64,000 nt of DNA from Parapedobacter sp. SGR-10 (GTDB lineage: Bacteria; Bacteroidota; Bacteroidia; Sphingobacteriales; Sphingobacteriaceae), in assembly GCF_011030405.1 (NCBI RefSeq), contig NZ_JAAJTJ010000007.1:62001-126000 (forward strand), in the 5' to 3' direction. The notes below the pieces were generated by a model. It ran no database searches. It was not told the DNA's origin and saw nothing but the letters and a program-made list of their open reading frames with translations. Positions 34,043-42,754 of this stretch are shown here, piece by piece; position 1 is the stretch's first letter, and each line of letters starts with the position of its first letter. The position numbers and the translations under genes are program-made.

Positions 34043-35866
34043 ATGAGAAGAAGAATCACGAATTTAATTTTATTGATTTCATGCTGCGTGGTCGGGTCAT
34101 GTGGCAAGTCGGATAATAGTCCTGGCGATCGCTTAAATCCAGGAGGTACGGGACAACAGAAATCATTGAGCCTGACACCGATCGGAAACTTGAATCAGGG
34201 AGCGGCTACGATCAATTCCCATGCGGCGATTACTTCGCATTCCTCGCTCATGATGGACTTTCGTAGCTATGTTGACATTGGACAGTCCATCACAGGAGTC
34301 CAGTGGCCTAACTATACACGCATCAAGAAGTTGGCCGACGGAACATATATCCTGTTCTGTCAACAGTCCACCTCATCAAACCCCAATGGCAATGACACCT
34401 ACTATGCTACATCACCGGATCTGATCAATTGGACCGGAAAGGGGTATCTCTTCCAGAGCAAAAGTGGGTATACGAACGCCCGAGGCCAGGCTGCGACACG
34501 CCTGTTTACGAATGCCAATGGTTTCGTTTTGTCGAATGGCGATTTATTGGCTTTTGCCTCTTATCGTGTACAACCGGGTTATTCGGATGCGGCGTGTCAC
34601 AATGACAATGGTATCATGATGATGCGCAGCACAGATCATGGAAAGACATGGAGTGAACCACAGGAGATCTACCATGGTCCGAACTGGGAAGCGATGATGC
34701 TGCAACTCCCCTCTGGAGAACTCCATTGCTACTTTTCAGAAAGCCGACCTTCCATATCGGGAGGTCACTCCGGAACATCTATGGTCGTATCTAACGATAA
34801 CGGAAGTACTTGGTCTCCTGCCCTTGATCAGGCACCTTACCGTGTCATCCGTCAGCAATGGTACAATCAGGATAAGAATGCTACTTATTTTACCGACCAA
34901 ATGACCAGTGTCATCAAGCTGAACAATAGCAACAAATTGGCTGCTATTATGGAGTCTTCGCTCTCCATTTCCAATGGAAACACCACGTACGGCATTACGT
35001 TTGCCTATTCGGACAATACCGGTGTATGGAAGCATCTGCAAGATGATGAAGTAGGGCCTGTAGATCGTCAGAATAATTTGTTCAGTGGTGCTGCTCCCTC
35101 GTTAATTCAATTTCCGTCCGGTGAAAGTATCGTGTCTTATGGGGCTTCTAGTCGGCTGAACATACGTATGGGTGATGCCGAGGCACGCGTATTTGGAGAT
35201 CCATTTATAGCACTGGGTCGCGGATCCTGGGGGACGGTAGAATCGGACGGTACCCACTCTTTTATTGCGGCAATGCGAAACAGCGAGGATGCGAACAATG
35301 TTGTCATATCACTGGCAAAATATTTCTTGAATCACCGTATCAAGGCGACAAACAGAACAGCGAATGTCGACGGAGATAACGCAGAATGGGCCAATACAGA
35401 TGAAGCACTTTTTGTAGGGCAAAAATCCCAAGCTCAGGCTACCTTACGCTGCTCGGCAGACGATCAGAACGTTTATTTTCTGGTCGAAGTATTGGATAAG
35501 GATATCTCCAAGGACGATTACGTCAGTATTTTCCTTACACCAGCCGGAGGCAATGGTCAGATCAATGCGAGTTCTCGTCGGATCAGGGTCTCACATAGTG
35601 GCTTGAAGAGTACGGATAACTATGGTGGAGGTTGGAGAGTGTTGGACATGAACGTGTCTGTTAGCAGTTCTTATGACGGTACACTATCCAACAATAGCGA
35701 TGTAGACAATGGCTATTTGGTAGAGATTGCAGTTCCGAAATCACAGCTTAATCTTTCGGGAGATCTACTTGTCAACTTTGCCCTCTTTGATGCGCAGGGA
35801 GGCGAAGATGCTATAGCCAATACAGCAGACAGGAATACGGTAAATTGGATGCCAATATCCTTTTGA
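34043..35866 (+). CDS. BNR/Asp-box sialidase-like propeller with C-terminal CBM9-like domain, lipoprotein
   Basis: About 607 residues from the ATG at 34043 (an in-frame GTG at 34013 is less likely); the signal LILLISCCVVGSC gives Cys about 19. The propeller (about 60-430) carries Asp-boxes STDHGKTWSEP and SNDNGSTWSPA, and the pattern WPNYTRIKKLADGTYILFCQQ seen in sialidase-fold proteins. The C terminus (about 450-607) is a CBM9/DOMON-like sandwich (VDGDNAEWANTDEAL, YFLVEVLDKDISKDDYVSIFL, NGYLVEIAVPKSQL). A true sialidase would show an Arg triad and an FRIP motif; I do not see FRIP, so it may act on another sugar or only bind. It is paralogous to the gene at 42755, bracketing the enzyme set of PUL B. 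Confidence 0.75.
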   Translation: MRRRITNLILLISCCVVGSCGKSDNSPGDRLNPGGTGQQKSLSLTPIGNLNQGAATINSHAAITSHSSLMMDFRSYVDIGQSITGVQWPNYTRIKKLADGTYILFCQQSTSSNPNGNDTYYATSPDLINWTGKGYLFQSKSGYTNARGQAATRLFTNANGFVLSNGDLLAFASYRVQPGYSDAACHNDNGIMMMRSTDHGKTWSEPQEIYHGPNWEAMMLQLPSGELHCYFSESRPSISGGHSGTSMVVSNDNGSTWSPALDQAPYRVIRQQWYNQDKNATYFTDQMTSVIKLNNSNKLAAIMESSLSISNGNTTYGITFAYSDNTGVWKHLQDDEVGPVDRQNNLFSGAAPSLIQFPSGESIVSYGASSRLNIRMGDAEARVFGDPFIALGRGSWGTVESDGTHSFIAAMRNSEDANNVVISLAKYFLNHRIKATNRTANVDGDNAEWANTDEALFVGQKSQAQATLRCSADDQNVYFLVEVLDKDISKDDYVSIFLTPAGGNGQINASSRRIRVSHSGLKSTDNYGGGWRVLDMNVSVSSSYDGTLSNNSDVDNGYLVEIAVPKSQLNLSGDLLVNFALFDAQGGEDAIANTADRNTVNWMPISF

Positions 35867-35899
35867 TAAAAAAAGGAAAGAAGTCCTTGTTAAGTAAAG

Positions 35900-37291
35900 A
35901 TGATAAATTTTAGAGATATGTTGAGGTCTGTTTTTACCATATTGGTCTTATGCTTTTTTACCCGATGCGGTTATGCACAAAAAAAGCCGAACATCATCGT
36001 GATCTTTGCCGATGATATGGGCTATATGGATGCAGGTTACACGGGCAGTCAGATCTTTGAGACCCCGGTCATCGATGGTTTGGCAAAAAAGGGAATGGTT
36101 TTTACACATGCCTATTCGGGCGGTGCCAACTGTGCCCCTTCACGTGCTGCACTGATGAGTGGTCAGTACAGTCCACGGCATGGTGTATTTGCCGTAGGCA
36201 GTATGACCCGCGGACCCGCAGAACACAGACGCTTGACGGCGGTGGAAAATAATACCAGTCTTCCGGGGAGGATTGTCACTGTGGCCGAGGCACTCAAGGG
36301 ACAAGGTTATGCAACGGGACTTTTTGGAAAATGGCATTTGGGCTATGACAACGAATCACATCCTATGGCACAGGGTTTTGATGTTTGGGAAGATCCCCGT
36401 CACCCCAACCCCAATACGAAACGCGATGATCCTACGGATCCAAAAGCTATTTTCACCATCACGAACTCGGCCATTGACTTTATGAAGTCAAATCGGGATA
36501 AGCCGTTTTTTACATTTATTTCACATCATGCCGTGCATACCGCTCTTGAAGCCCGTCCCGAAACGATCGAGAAGTTTAAGACAAAAAAACTGAACAGGGT
36601 ACAGACAGAATACGGTGCAATGATCTATGATTTGGACGAAAGTGTTGGACTGGTGACCACATTTTTGGAGAAGGCTGGCCTTGCTGACAATACATTGGTG
36701 ATTTTTACCAGTGACAATGGAGGGGCGAGCTTCACTTCGCAGGAACCACTGCGGGGAAATAAGGGAGCTTTCTATGAGGGAGGGGTTCGTGTACCGTTTA
36801 TCGCCTGTTGGCCGAAGAAGATCAAACCATCGATACAGCGGGAGCCTACGATCAATCTTGACTTGTACCCTACTTTCCTGGCGTTGGCGGGAGGACAAGT
36901 GCGACCGGATCTGGATGGGGAGAACCTTTTACCAATCTTACAGGACAAACAGAAAACCACGAAAAGGGACAAGATTTTCTGGCATTTTCCGGGCTATTTG
37001 CACAATCCCGTGATCCGTGGACGAGATACCATCTTTCGTACACGTCCGGTCAGCGTCATCCGCAAAGGTGATTGGAAATTGCTCCTGTATCACGAAGAGT
37101 GGATCCTGGATGGTGGGCAGCGCAAAATCGATGAAAATAATGCAGTTGAACTCTACAACCTAAAGAATGACGAAGGAGAACGGATCAATTTGGCAACGAG
37201 CAATAAAGAGAAACGGGATGAATTGCTGAATGACTTACTTGAATGGCTTAGAGAGACCAAAGCACCGATGCCGCGTCCTTTGACTGAATGA
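35900..37291 (+). CDS. Type I sulfatase (formylglycine-dependent), exported
   Basis: 463 residues with an N-terminal export signal (VFTILVLCFFTRCGYA; start 35900 or 35918). The S1 sulfatase architecture is complete: KKPNIIVIFADDMGYMD with the metal-binding Asp pair, the formylglycine motif CAPSR with Cys78, GKWHLG, ISHHAVHTA, and FTSDNGG (second metal site). The active residue is made from Cys78 by a formylglycine-generating enzyme encoded elsewhere. It removes sulfate esters from the glycan before glycosidase action. Upstream is the BNR/CBM9 gene (33-base gap), downstream the GH50-like gene overlaps it by four bases (ATGA), so the two products are translated together. This implies that the PUL B substrate is sulfated. 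Confidence 0.92.
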   Translation: MINFRDMLRSVFTILVLCFFTRCGYAQKKPNIIVIFADDMGYMDAGYTGSQIFETPVIDGLAKKGMVFTHAYSGGANCAPSRAALMSGQYSPRHGVFAVGSMTRGPAEHRRLTAVENNTSLPGRIVTVAEALKGQGYATGLFGKWHLGYDNESHPMAQGFDVWEDPRHPNPNTKRDDPTDPKAIFTITNSAIDFMKSNRDKPFFTFISHHAVHTALEARPETIEKFKTKKLNRVQTEYGAMIYDLDESVGLVTTFLEKAGLADNTLVIFTSDNGGASFTSQEPLRGNKGAFYEGGVRVPFIACWPKKIKPSIQREPTINLDLYPTFLALAGGQVRPDLDGENLLPILQDKQKTTKRDKIFWHFPGYLHNPVIRGRDTIFRTRPVSVIRKGDWKLLLYHEEWILDGGQRKIDENNAVELYNLKNDEGERINLATSNKEKRDELLNDLLEWLRETKAPMPRPLTE

Positions 37292-39378
37292 AAAAAATGA
37301 AAAAGATTATAACCGCTATACTTTCTCTGTTGATGTTTTCAGCCTGTTCTACAGGAGTGAAAGACCGTCTATACATCTTTGATGCCGGAGCTGATAGTAC
37401 ATTTACGGTCATCGGTCATCAGGAGACAGGTGATGGTATCATCTGGATCACGGATACCAGCGATGTACATACACCACCTGTATTTCAGTTGATGGGTCAT
37501 TGGGATCTGTCTGGCTACAGTCATATCAAAGTTGTATTAGTGAGTGGAAATGCGACAGAAAACATCAATGCTACTTTTCGGATGGAAGGCAGTGGTGCCA
37601 AGACAGAAGAAGGAAGCTTGAATACTAAAATAAGTGTCAGGGCCGGGGATACGCTCGAATGGCTCATTCCTATTGCCCCTTCACCCGAACAGCCAGAGAT
37701 CTTGGGCAGTCTAAAGGGGCTGCGGGCTACACCATTCAGCATAGATGGGGTGACCTCTACAATAGACCCTACACAGGTGACCAAAATCCTGATCTCATTT
37801 GATAAATGGTTGAAAGGGACAAAATTAGGCCTCAGGGAGGTATTGGCCGTACAGGGGAAAGCGGTGCCCACACCTTCGTGGTTTGCGCTATCACAACGAG
37901 ACTTTTTCCCATTTATCGATCAATATGGACAGTTTATCCATAAAGATTGGCCCGGCAAAACCAAAAGTGATGAAGACCTTCGTGCAGACCTTCAAAAGGA
38001 ACTGGACGAAATGGCAAGTATACCTGCTTCAGATGACAGGAGTCGATACGGAGGTTGGCTAAAAGGAAAAAAACAGGAGGCCACCGGAAACTTTCAGGTA
38101 CAAAAAGTCGATGGAAAATGGTGGATGGTCGATCCTGACGGACATTTATTCTGGTCGAATGGTGTGGTGCGGGTGACGCCATCGTCGGCGGTGACGATTA
38201 TAGATGACCGGGAAAATTATTTTTCTTCTCTTCCGGAAGCGGGGTCGCCTTATACAGCGTTCTATACAACACGGGACGAATTTCTGTATACCTACTACCG
38301 ATCTTGGGGGGTAAAAACGTTTGACTTTTCGGCAGCAAACATACGGAAAAAATACGGTGAAGGCTGGCGTACAGCATATCGTAATATGACGTTCAAAAGG
38401 TTGAAACATTGGGGGATGAATACCATATCTGCCGGATCAGCAAAGGAAATCTACCGGGAGGATAGGGTTCCCTATTGTGATCGGATCGAGCTTAAAACGG
38501 CGAGGATTGATGGCGCACCGGACCGGTTGAACGTCATCCGTGACCCTTTTCATCTGGATTTCAGCAAGCAGTTTGCCGAGCAGCTCAGGGACAGAAAAGA
38601 AGAGCTGGCAAGTACCTGGTGTTACGGATATTTTGTGGACAATAAATTGGTATGGGGTGCAGATCATGATTTAGGACGTTGGGTATTGAAGTCCTCGGCC
38701 GATCAGCCTGCCAAAAAAGTTTTTGTAAGTGATCTACAGCATAAGTACGGTGTTATCACCGCATTGAATGTCGCTTGGAAGTCAACTTATGACAGTTGGG
38801 AAGAGCTATTGACTTCACGAGCAGAACCTTCTGAGGCCTCATTAAACGACTGTGCGGATTTTTCAGCCAGCTTGATAGACCAATATTTTAAAAGTGTAGC
38901 CGAGGTGATGCAACAGGTAGCACCAGGCAAGCTGTATTTGGGCTGTCGCTATGTGACGGTCAATGCTAGGGTACTAGAGATTGCAGCAAGATATTGTGAT
39001 GTGTTGACGTTTGATCTCTTTTGGGATTCGCTGTCCGATTTTAAGTTGCCGCAGGGTGTAGACAAGCCTGTTTTGATCGGAGAGTTTCATTTCGGGGCAT
39101 TGGACAGAGGACTGTTTCATCCCGGTTTGAATCAAAAAGGCAATCAAGATGAGCGGGCTTTGGCTTATGAAAAATACATGTATTCGGCTTTGCTCAATCC
39201 TTTTGTGGTAGGGACAGCTTGGCATCAGTTTTCCGATCAGGCCACAACGGGAAGATTTGACGGGGAAAACTTTCAGGATGGTCTCACGGATGTCTGCGAT
39301 AGGGTATATCCGGAGACTATTGCCAAGGTGAGAGAGATAGGAAGTAAACTTTATCAGATCAGAACAGGTCACCTATAA
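37288..39378 (+). CDS. GH50-like (beta-agarase family) glycoside hydrolase homologue, lipoprotein
   Basis: 696 residues. The signal IITAILSLLMFSAC is a lipobox (Cys about 20). The N-terminal third is a beta-sandwich (HWDLSGYSHIKVVLVSGNA) as in GH50 agarases. The barrel begins WWMVDPDGHLFWSNGVVRVTPSS and contains KRLKHWGMNTISAGS. The C-terminal IGEFHFGALDRGLFHPGL has the expected nucleophile Glu599 and matches agarase annotations I know. The GYFVDN segment, where clan GH-A enzymes have Asn-Glu (acid/base), reads Asn452-Lys453 here. Thus either another residue serves as acid, the protein works by an altered mechanism, or it is a binding protein. It is translationally coupled to the sulfatase. 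An agarose- or porphyran-like galactan substrate is possible but not proved. Confidence 0.75.
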   Translation: MKKMKKIITAILSLLMFSACSTGVKDRLYIFDAGADSTFTVIGHQETGDGIIWITDTSDVHTPPVFQLMGHWDLSGYSHIKVVLVSGNATENINATFRMEGSGAKTEEGSLNTKISVRAGDTLEWLIPIAPSPEQPEILGSLKGLRATPFSIDGVTSTIDPTQVTKILISFDKWLKGTKLGLREVLAVQGKAVPTPSWFALSQRDFFPFIDQYGQFIHKDWPGKTKSDEDLRADLQKELDEMASIPASDDRSRYGGWLKGKKQEATGNFQVQKVDGKWWMVDPDGHLFWSNGVVRVTPSSAVTIIDDRENYFSSLPEAGSPYTAFYTTRDEFLYTYYRSWGVKTFDFSAANIRKKYGEGWRTAYRNMTFKRLKHWGMNTISAGSAKEIYREDRVPYCDRIELKTARIDGAPDRLNVIRDPFHLDFSKQFAEQLRDRKEELASTWCYGYFVDNKLVWGADHDLGRWVLKSSADQPAKKVFVSDLQHKYGVITALNVAWKSTYDSWEELLTSRAEPSEASLNDCADFSASLIDQYFKSVAEVMQQVAPGKLYLGCRYVTVNARVLEIAARYCDVLTFDLFWDSLSDFKLPQGVDKPVLIGEFHFGALDRGLFHPGLNQKGNQDERALAYEKYMYSALLNPFVVGTAWHQFSDQATTGRFDGENFQDGLTDVCDRVYPETIAKVREIGSKLYQIRTGHL

Positions 39379-39428
39379 AGGACAAAAATGATGAAAAAGC
39401 AAAAAATGTAGACAAGAACTTGATGTAT

Positions 39429-40583
39429 ATGGAAAAAATAAAAACAAGAAACCGAGGTGTCTTTTATAGAAATACGATAATGTTTCTCATGGCTGTAGCA
39501 TTGGTGCTTCCTTTGATCTCCGGATGCAAAGAGGACAGCACTGTAGCTCCGCGACCCAGGGTTGAACCGAAAGAGGAGACAGGTAAGATTGCCTTGAATA
39601 ATGCCAATATCCACGTTATGGGTGTACAATATGTTTACCGTACGCCCGAAAAGCTGTCTTTCAAACGATTTTCTGACGCGACTCTCGGCCTGCCAAGTGA
39701 TACCCGAAGGTTCAGTACAACGTATGCGCTGGCTACAACGGGTATTTCCATACAGTTCAAGACGCGAAGTTCGTCTATCCACATGATGTTCACACCAGAA
39801 ACCGGAATGAGTGATGGAGGTTCATTTAAGATATTGAAAGATGGCGTGGATTTTAAGACGGTTTCGTTTGCAGGTCCAGTTACTCAACCTATACAGGTTG
39901 AACTGAGTTCTCTACCTACAGACAAGGAATATGTATATGAGATCATTTTACCTTGCTATACGAATGTATCCTTGACCAAATTGGAATTGGATGCCGAAAG
40001 CAGTCTAGCGACCTATGTTCCGGCATCCAAAGGAGGTGTATACATCAGTTTTGGGGACAGTATCACGCACGGGGCACGGCAAGAAGGGGCCACTTATCTC
40101 ACGTACCCGTATTTGCTGGCCCAAAAACTCGGCATGAGCCTGTATAACCTTGCAGTCAGCGGAGCAAAGATCTCGATGCCCATGGCACAAACGGCTAAAG
40201 ATATGCCTAAGGCAGACATTATTACGATACTGATTGGGTATAACGATTTTTCATCAGGCAATCGTACAACTCTGCAAATTGAGAACGATTACAGGTCTTT
40301 TTTAACAGAGGTAAGAAATAACCAGCCTGCAGCAGAAATATATTGTATTACGCTATTGTATACGACCAATACATTGAATACCACAACAGGTTTGGTACCC
40401 GATGACGTTCGGAATATCATCAAAGACATCGTGACAGAATATAAAACTACAGACAATAAACTGCACCTCATCGAAGGGGATAAGATCATTACTTCTTCGT
40501 CCCAATTGGCCGATCAGGTGCATCTGAACGTAGCAGGTGCCAGCCAGTTAGCGGATGGGCTTTATGAAAGTATAAGGGAGTAG
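39429..40583 (+). CDS. SGNH/GDSL-family esterase, lipoprotein
   Basis: About 384 residues from the ATG at 39429 (39423 also possible); signal TIMFLMAVALVLPLISGC. The N-terminal half is a beta-sandwich (ISIQFKTRSSSIHMMFTPETG) as found in two-domain carbohydrate esterases. The catalytic domain starts GGVYISFGDSITHG with Ser211 (block I), contains LAVSGAKI (block II), ILIGYNDF (block III Asn) and LADQVHLN with Asp362 and His365 (block V). These enzymes remove acetyl or other acyl groups from glycans. It is preceded by 50 bases after the GH50-like gene and belongs to the same set; the substrate acyl group is unknown. Confidence 0.87.
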   Translation: MEKIKTRNRGVFYRNTIMFLMAVALVLPLISGCKEDSTVAPRPRVEPKEETGKIALNNANIHVMGVQYVYRTPEKLSFKRFSDATLGLPSDTRRFSTTYALATTGISIQFKTRSSSIHMMFTPETGMSDGGSFKILKDGVDFKTVSFAGPVTQPIQVELSSLPTDKEYVYEIILPCYTNVSLTKLELDAESSLATYVPASKGGVYISFGDSITHGARQEGATYLTYPYLLAQKLGMSLYNLAVSGAKISMPMAQTAKDMPKADIITILIGYNDFSSGNRTTLQIENDYRSFLTEVRNNQPAAEIYCITLLYTTNTLNTTTGLVPDDVRNIIKDIVTEYKTTDNKLHLIEGDKIITSSSQLADQVHLNVAGASQLADGLYESIRE

Positions 40584-40613
40584 AGGATCTTCGTAAAAGA
40601 TAAAACAAAAGAA

Positions 40614-41759
40614 ATGAATCGTATTAGAAGAAAAAGACATCAAATTGGAAAAGGAATTTTCCTGTTATGGGCTGTAGCTTTAGTCATGAGTCATCTCGCC
40701 TGTGACAGTCGTCAAACCAATAATAGAGTCGCTAATAATTCAACCGAAAGATGGTCCGAAGAAAAAGCGAATGAATGGTACAAAAAACAACCTTGGATCG
40801 TGGGGTGCAACTTTGTCCCCTCGACAGCCATCAATCAGATTGAAATATGGCAAGAAGACACATTTGATCCCGAGACGATAGACAGAGAGCTGGGATGGGC
40901 ACAGGACATCGGCTTCAATACTGTACGGATCTTTTTACACAATCTGGTGTGGGAAGAACATCCCGAAGCGTTTAAAGACAGACTGAACCAAGTCCTATCC
41001 ATAGCGGATAAACACAATATTAAGGTGATCGTTACCTTTTTGACCAACGGGACTTTTGATGATTCCAAGATTCCCCAGTTAGGTAAACAAGATCCGCCTA
41101 TACCGGGGGTACACAATTCGGGTTGGGTACAATCTCCGGGAGCAGAAGTGGTCAATGATTCATCTAAATGGGAACCAATAGAGCGGTATATAAAAGATAT
41201 AGTTGGAAGATTTAAAGACGATGAGCGGATACGGTTTTGGTCTTTGTACAATGAGCCGGAGAACCCAAGGCGTGGGGCTTATAGCTTGCCTTTGTTGAGA
41301 AAAGTTTTTGAATGGGCGAGGAGTATGAACCCATCACAACCTTTGACATCTCCGATCTGGAAAATACCCGGGGATGACCGGACAGCACTTGATATCGTCA
41401 GCTTCTTGGGCGAAAACTGTGATATCATCACTTTTCATTCGTATCACGATCCAGAAACGACCAAGAAGTTTATTCACATGCTAAGGGCTTTCCGGAGACC
41501 ACTAGTGTGTACGGAGTATATGGGCCGTACCCGTGGATCCACCTTTGAGAATAGCATGCCTATATTCAAAAGTGAACATGTCGGAGCAATTAGCTTTGGT
41601 TTGGTTGCCGGAAAAGCCAATTTCTATTACCCATGGGGAAGTAAGGCAGGAGCCCCTGAACCGGAGGTTTGGTTTCATGATATTTTCCGAAAAGATGGTA
41701 GTCCTTATGGTGAAGAGGAAATCGAATTTATCAAGAGTTTAACAATTACAACTCCATAA
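40614..41759 (+). CDS. Clan GH-A (GH5-like) glycoside hydrolase, lipoprotein
   Basis: 381 residues. A signal with hydrophobic core IFLLWAVALVMSHLAC gives a lipobox Cys at about 30. A compact TIM barrel follows: WIVGCNFVPSTAINQIEIWQ, ELGWAQDIGFNTVRIFLHNLVWEE, NIKVIVTFLTNG, then RIRFWSLYNEPEN with acid/base Glu214, DIITFHSYHDP, and LVCTEYMGR with nucleophile Glu301. Both catalytic Glu residues are in place, so it should be active. Many similar proteins are annotated as cellulase-like or beta-xylanase-like, but I cannot assign a GH family or sugar by eye. It begins 30 bases after the esterase gene. It may be the main hydrolase of PUL B if the GH50-like protein is inactive. Confidence 0.8.
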   Translation: MNRIRRKRHQIGKGIFLLWAVALVMSHLACDSRQTNNRVANNSTERWSEEKANEWYKKQPWIVGCNFVPSTAINQIEIWQEDTFDPETIDRELGWAQDIGFNTVRIFLHNLVWEEHPEAFKDRLNQVLSIADKHNIKVIVTFLTNGTFDDSKIPQLGKQDPPIPGVHNSGWVQSPGAEVVNDSSKWEPIERYIKDIVGRFKDDERIRFWSLYNEPENPRRGAYSLPLLRKVFEWARSMNPSQPLTSPIWKIPGDDRTALDIVSFLGENCDIITFHSYHDPETTKKFIHMLRAFRRPLVCTEYMGRTRGSTFENSMPIFKSEHVGAISFGLVAGKANFYYPWGSKAGAPEPEVWFHDIFRKDGSPYGEEEIEFIKSLTITTP

Positions 41760-41760
41760 T

Positions 41761-42657
41761 ATGCATCTGGAACTGTCCTTTGAATTAGTCTCTGATCACA
41801 TCTGTTTATGTGGAGAAGGGCCCTTGTGGGATGCCCAAAACAAACAGTTTTATTGGATCGATATTGTGAGCGGTCAGATTAATTGTTTGTCAGATGATAA
41901 GAGACTGAAACACGTTGAGACTGGCCAGAAGATAGGCACGATAGGCTTGACCGAATCGGGAGCAATTATCGCCGCATTGAAAGATGGTATTTATAAAGTG
42001 GATTCTGCCAATGCGGAACTTGTAAAGCTATTGGATCCCGAGGCTGATAAGCCCGACAACAGATTCAATGACGGGAAATGTGACCCTGCGGGAAGGTTTT
42101 GGGTAGGTAGCATGAGCGATATAGGTGTAGCCGGGCAAGGTAGTCTTTACACATTGGAACAGGATGGGGTCATTTCAAAAAAGCTGGATGGACTTTCCAT
42201 CTCGAATGGCTTGGCGTGGGATTTAGGACGTAAAAAGTTTTATCATATTGATACACCTACTAGACAAATCGTTTCTTACAATTACTGCAACGGAACAGGA
42301 GGGATAAGTAACGGAAAGCCTGTCGTCAGCATACCCGAGACGGAGGGTACACCAGATGGTATGACTGTAGACGAGGAGGGGATGTTGTGGATAGCACATT
42401 GGAACGGAGCACGGGTTTCCAGATGGAATCCAGATACAGGGAGTAAGCTACAGGAAATTTTCCTGCCTGTGTCCAAAGTAACCTCTTGTACGTTTGGTGG
42501 GGATAATTTGGATGATTTGTACGTCACTACGGCAAAGGTGGGATTGGGCGAGAAAGAGCTGGATGAGCAGCCTCTTGCCGGAGCAACTTTTGTGTTCAGA
42601 CAGGTCGGTGTGCGAGGCGCGGCAAATACCTTGATTAAGGATAGAAATATCCTGTAG
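41761..42657 (+). CDS. SMP-30/gluconolaconase-like sugar lactonase
   Basis: 298 residues without an export signal, so cytoplasmic. The SMP-30/regucalcin six-bladed propeller motifs are present: CGEGPLWD with metal ligand Glu19, RFNDGKCDPAGRFWVGSM, LSISNGLAWD with Asn149, TPDGMTVDEEGMLWIAHW with Asp199, and a C-terminal 'TSCTFGGDNLDDLYVTTA' block. The reaction is hydrolysis of an aldono-lactone (glucono-, galactono- or pentono-lactone) to the acid. It starts one base after the stop of the hydrolase gene. It fits between the SDR (sugar to lactone) and the galactonate-dehydratase-like enzyme (acid to KDGal), closing the catabolic route, although the genes are 15 kb apart within PUL B. Confidence 0.88.
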   Translation: MHLELSFELVSDHICLCGEGPLWDAQNKQFYWIDIVSGQINCLSDDKRLKHVETGQKIGTIGLTESGAIIAALKDGIYKVDSANAELVKLLDPEADKPDNRFNDGKCDPAGRFWVGSMSDIGVAGQGSLYTLEQDGVISKKLDGLSISNGLAWDLGRKKFYHIDTPTRQIVSYNYCNGTGGISNGKPVVSIPETEGTPDGMTVDEEGMLWIAHWNGARVSRWNPDTGSKLQEIFLPVSKVTSCTFGGDNLDDLYVTTAKVGLGEKELDEQPLAGATFVFRQVGVRGAANTLIKDRNIL

Positions 42658-42754
42658 TGGAGTGATAGGAACATATACTAGAGTAAAACAGATTTTTTAT
42701 AATTTTTTAGATCAAAAGCAGATGAAATTAACGACTATTTATCCGGTTGTAAAG

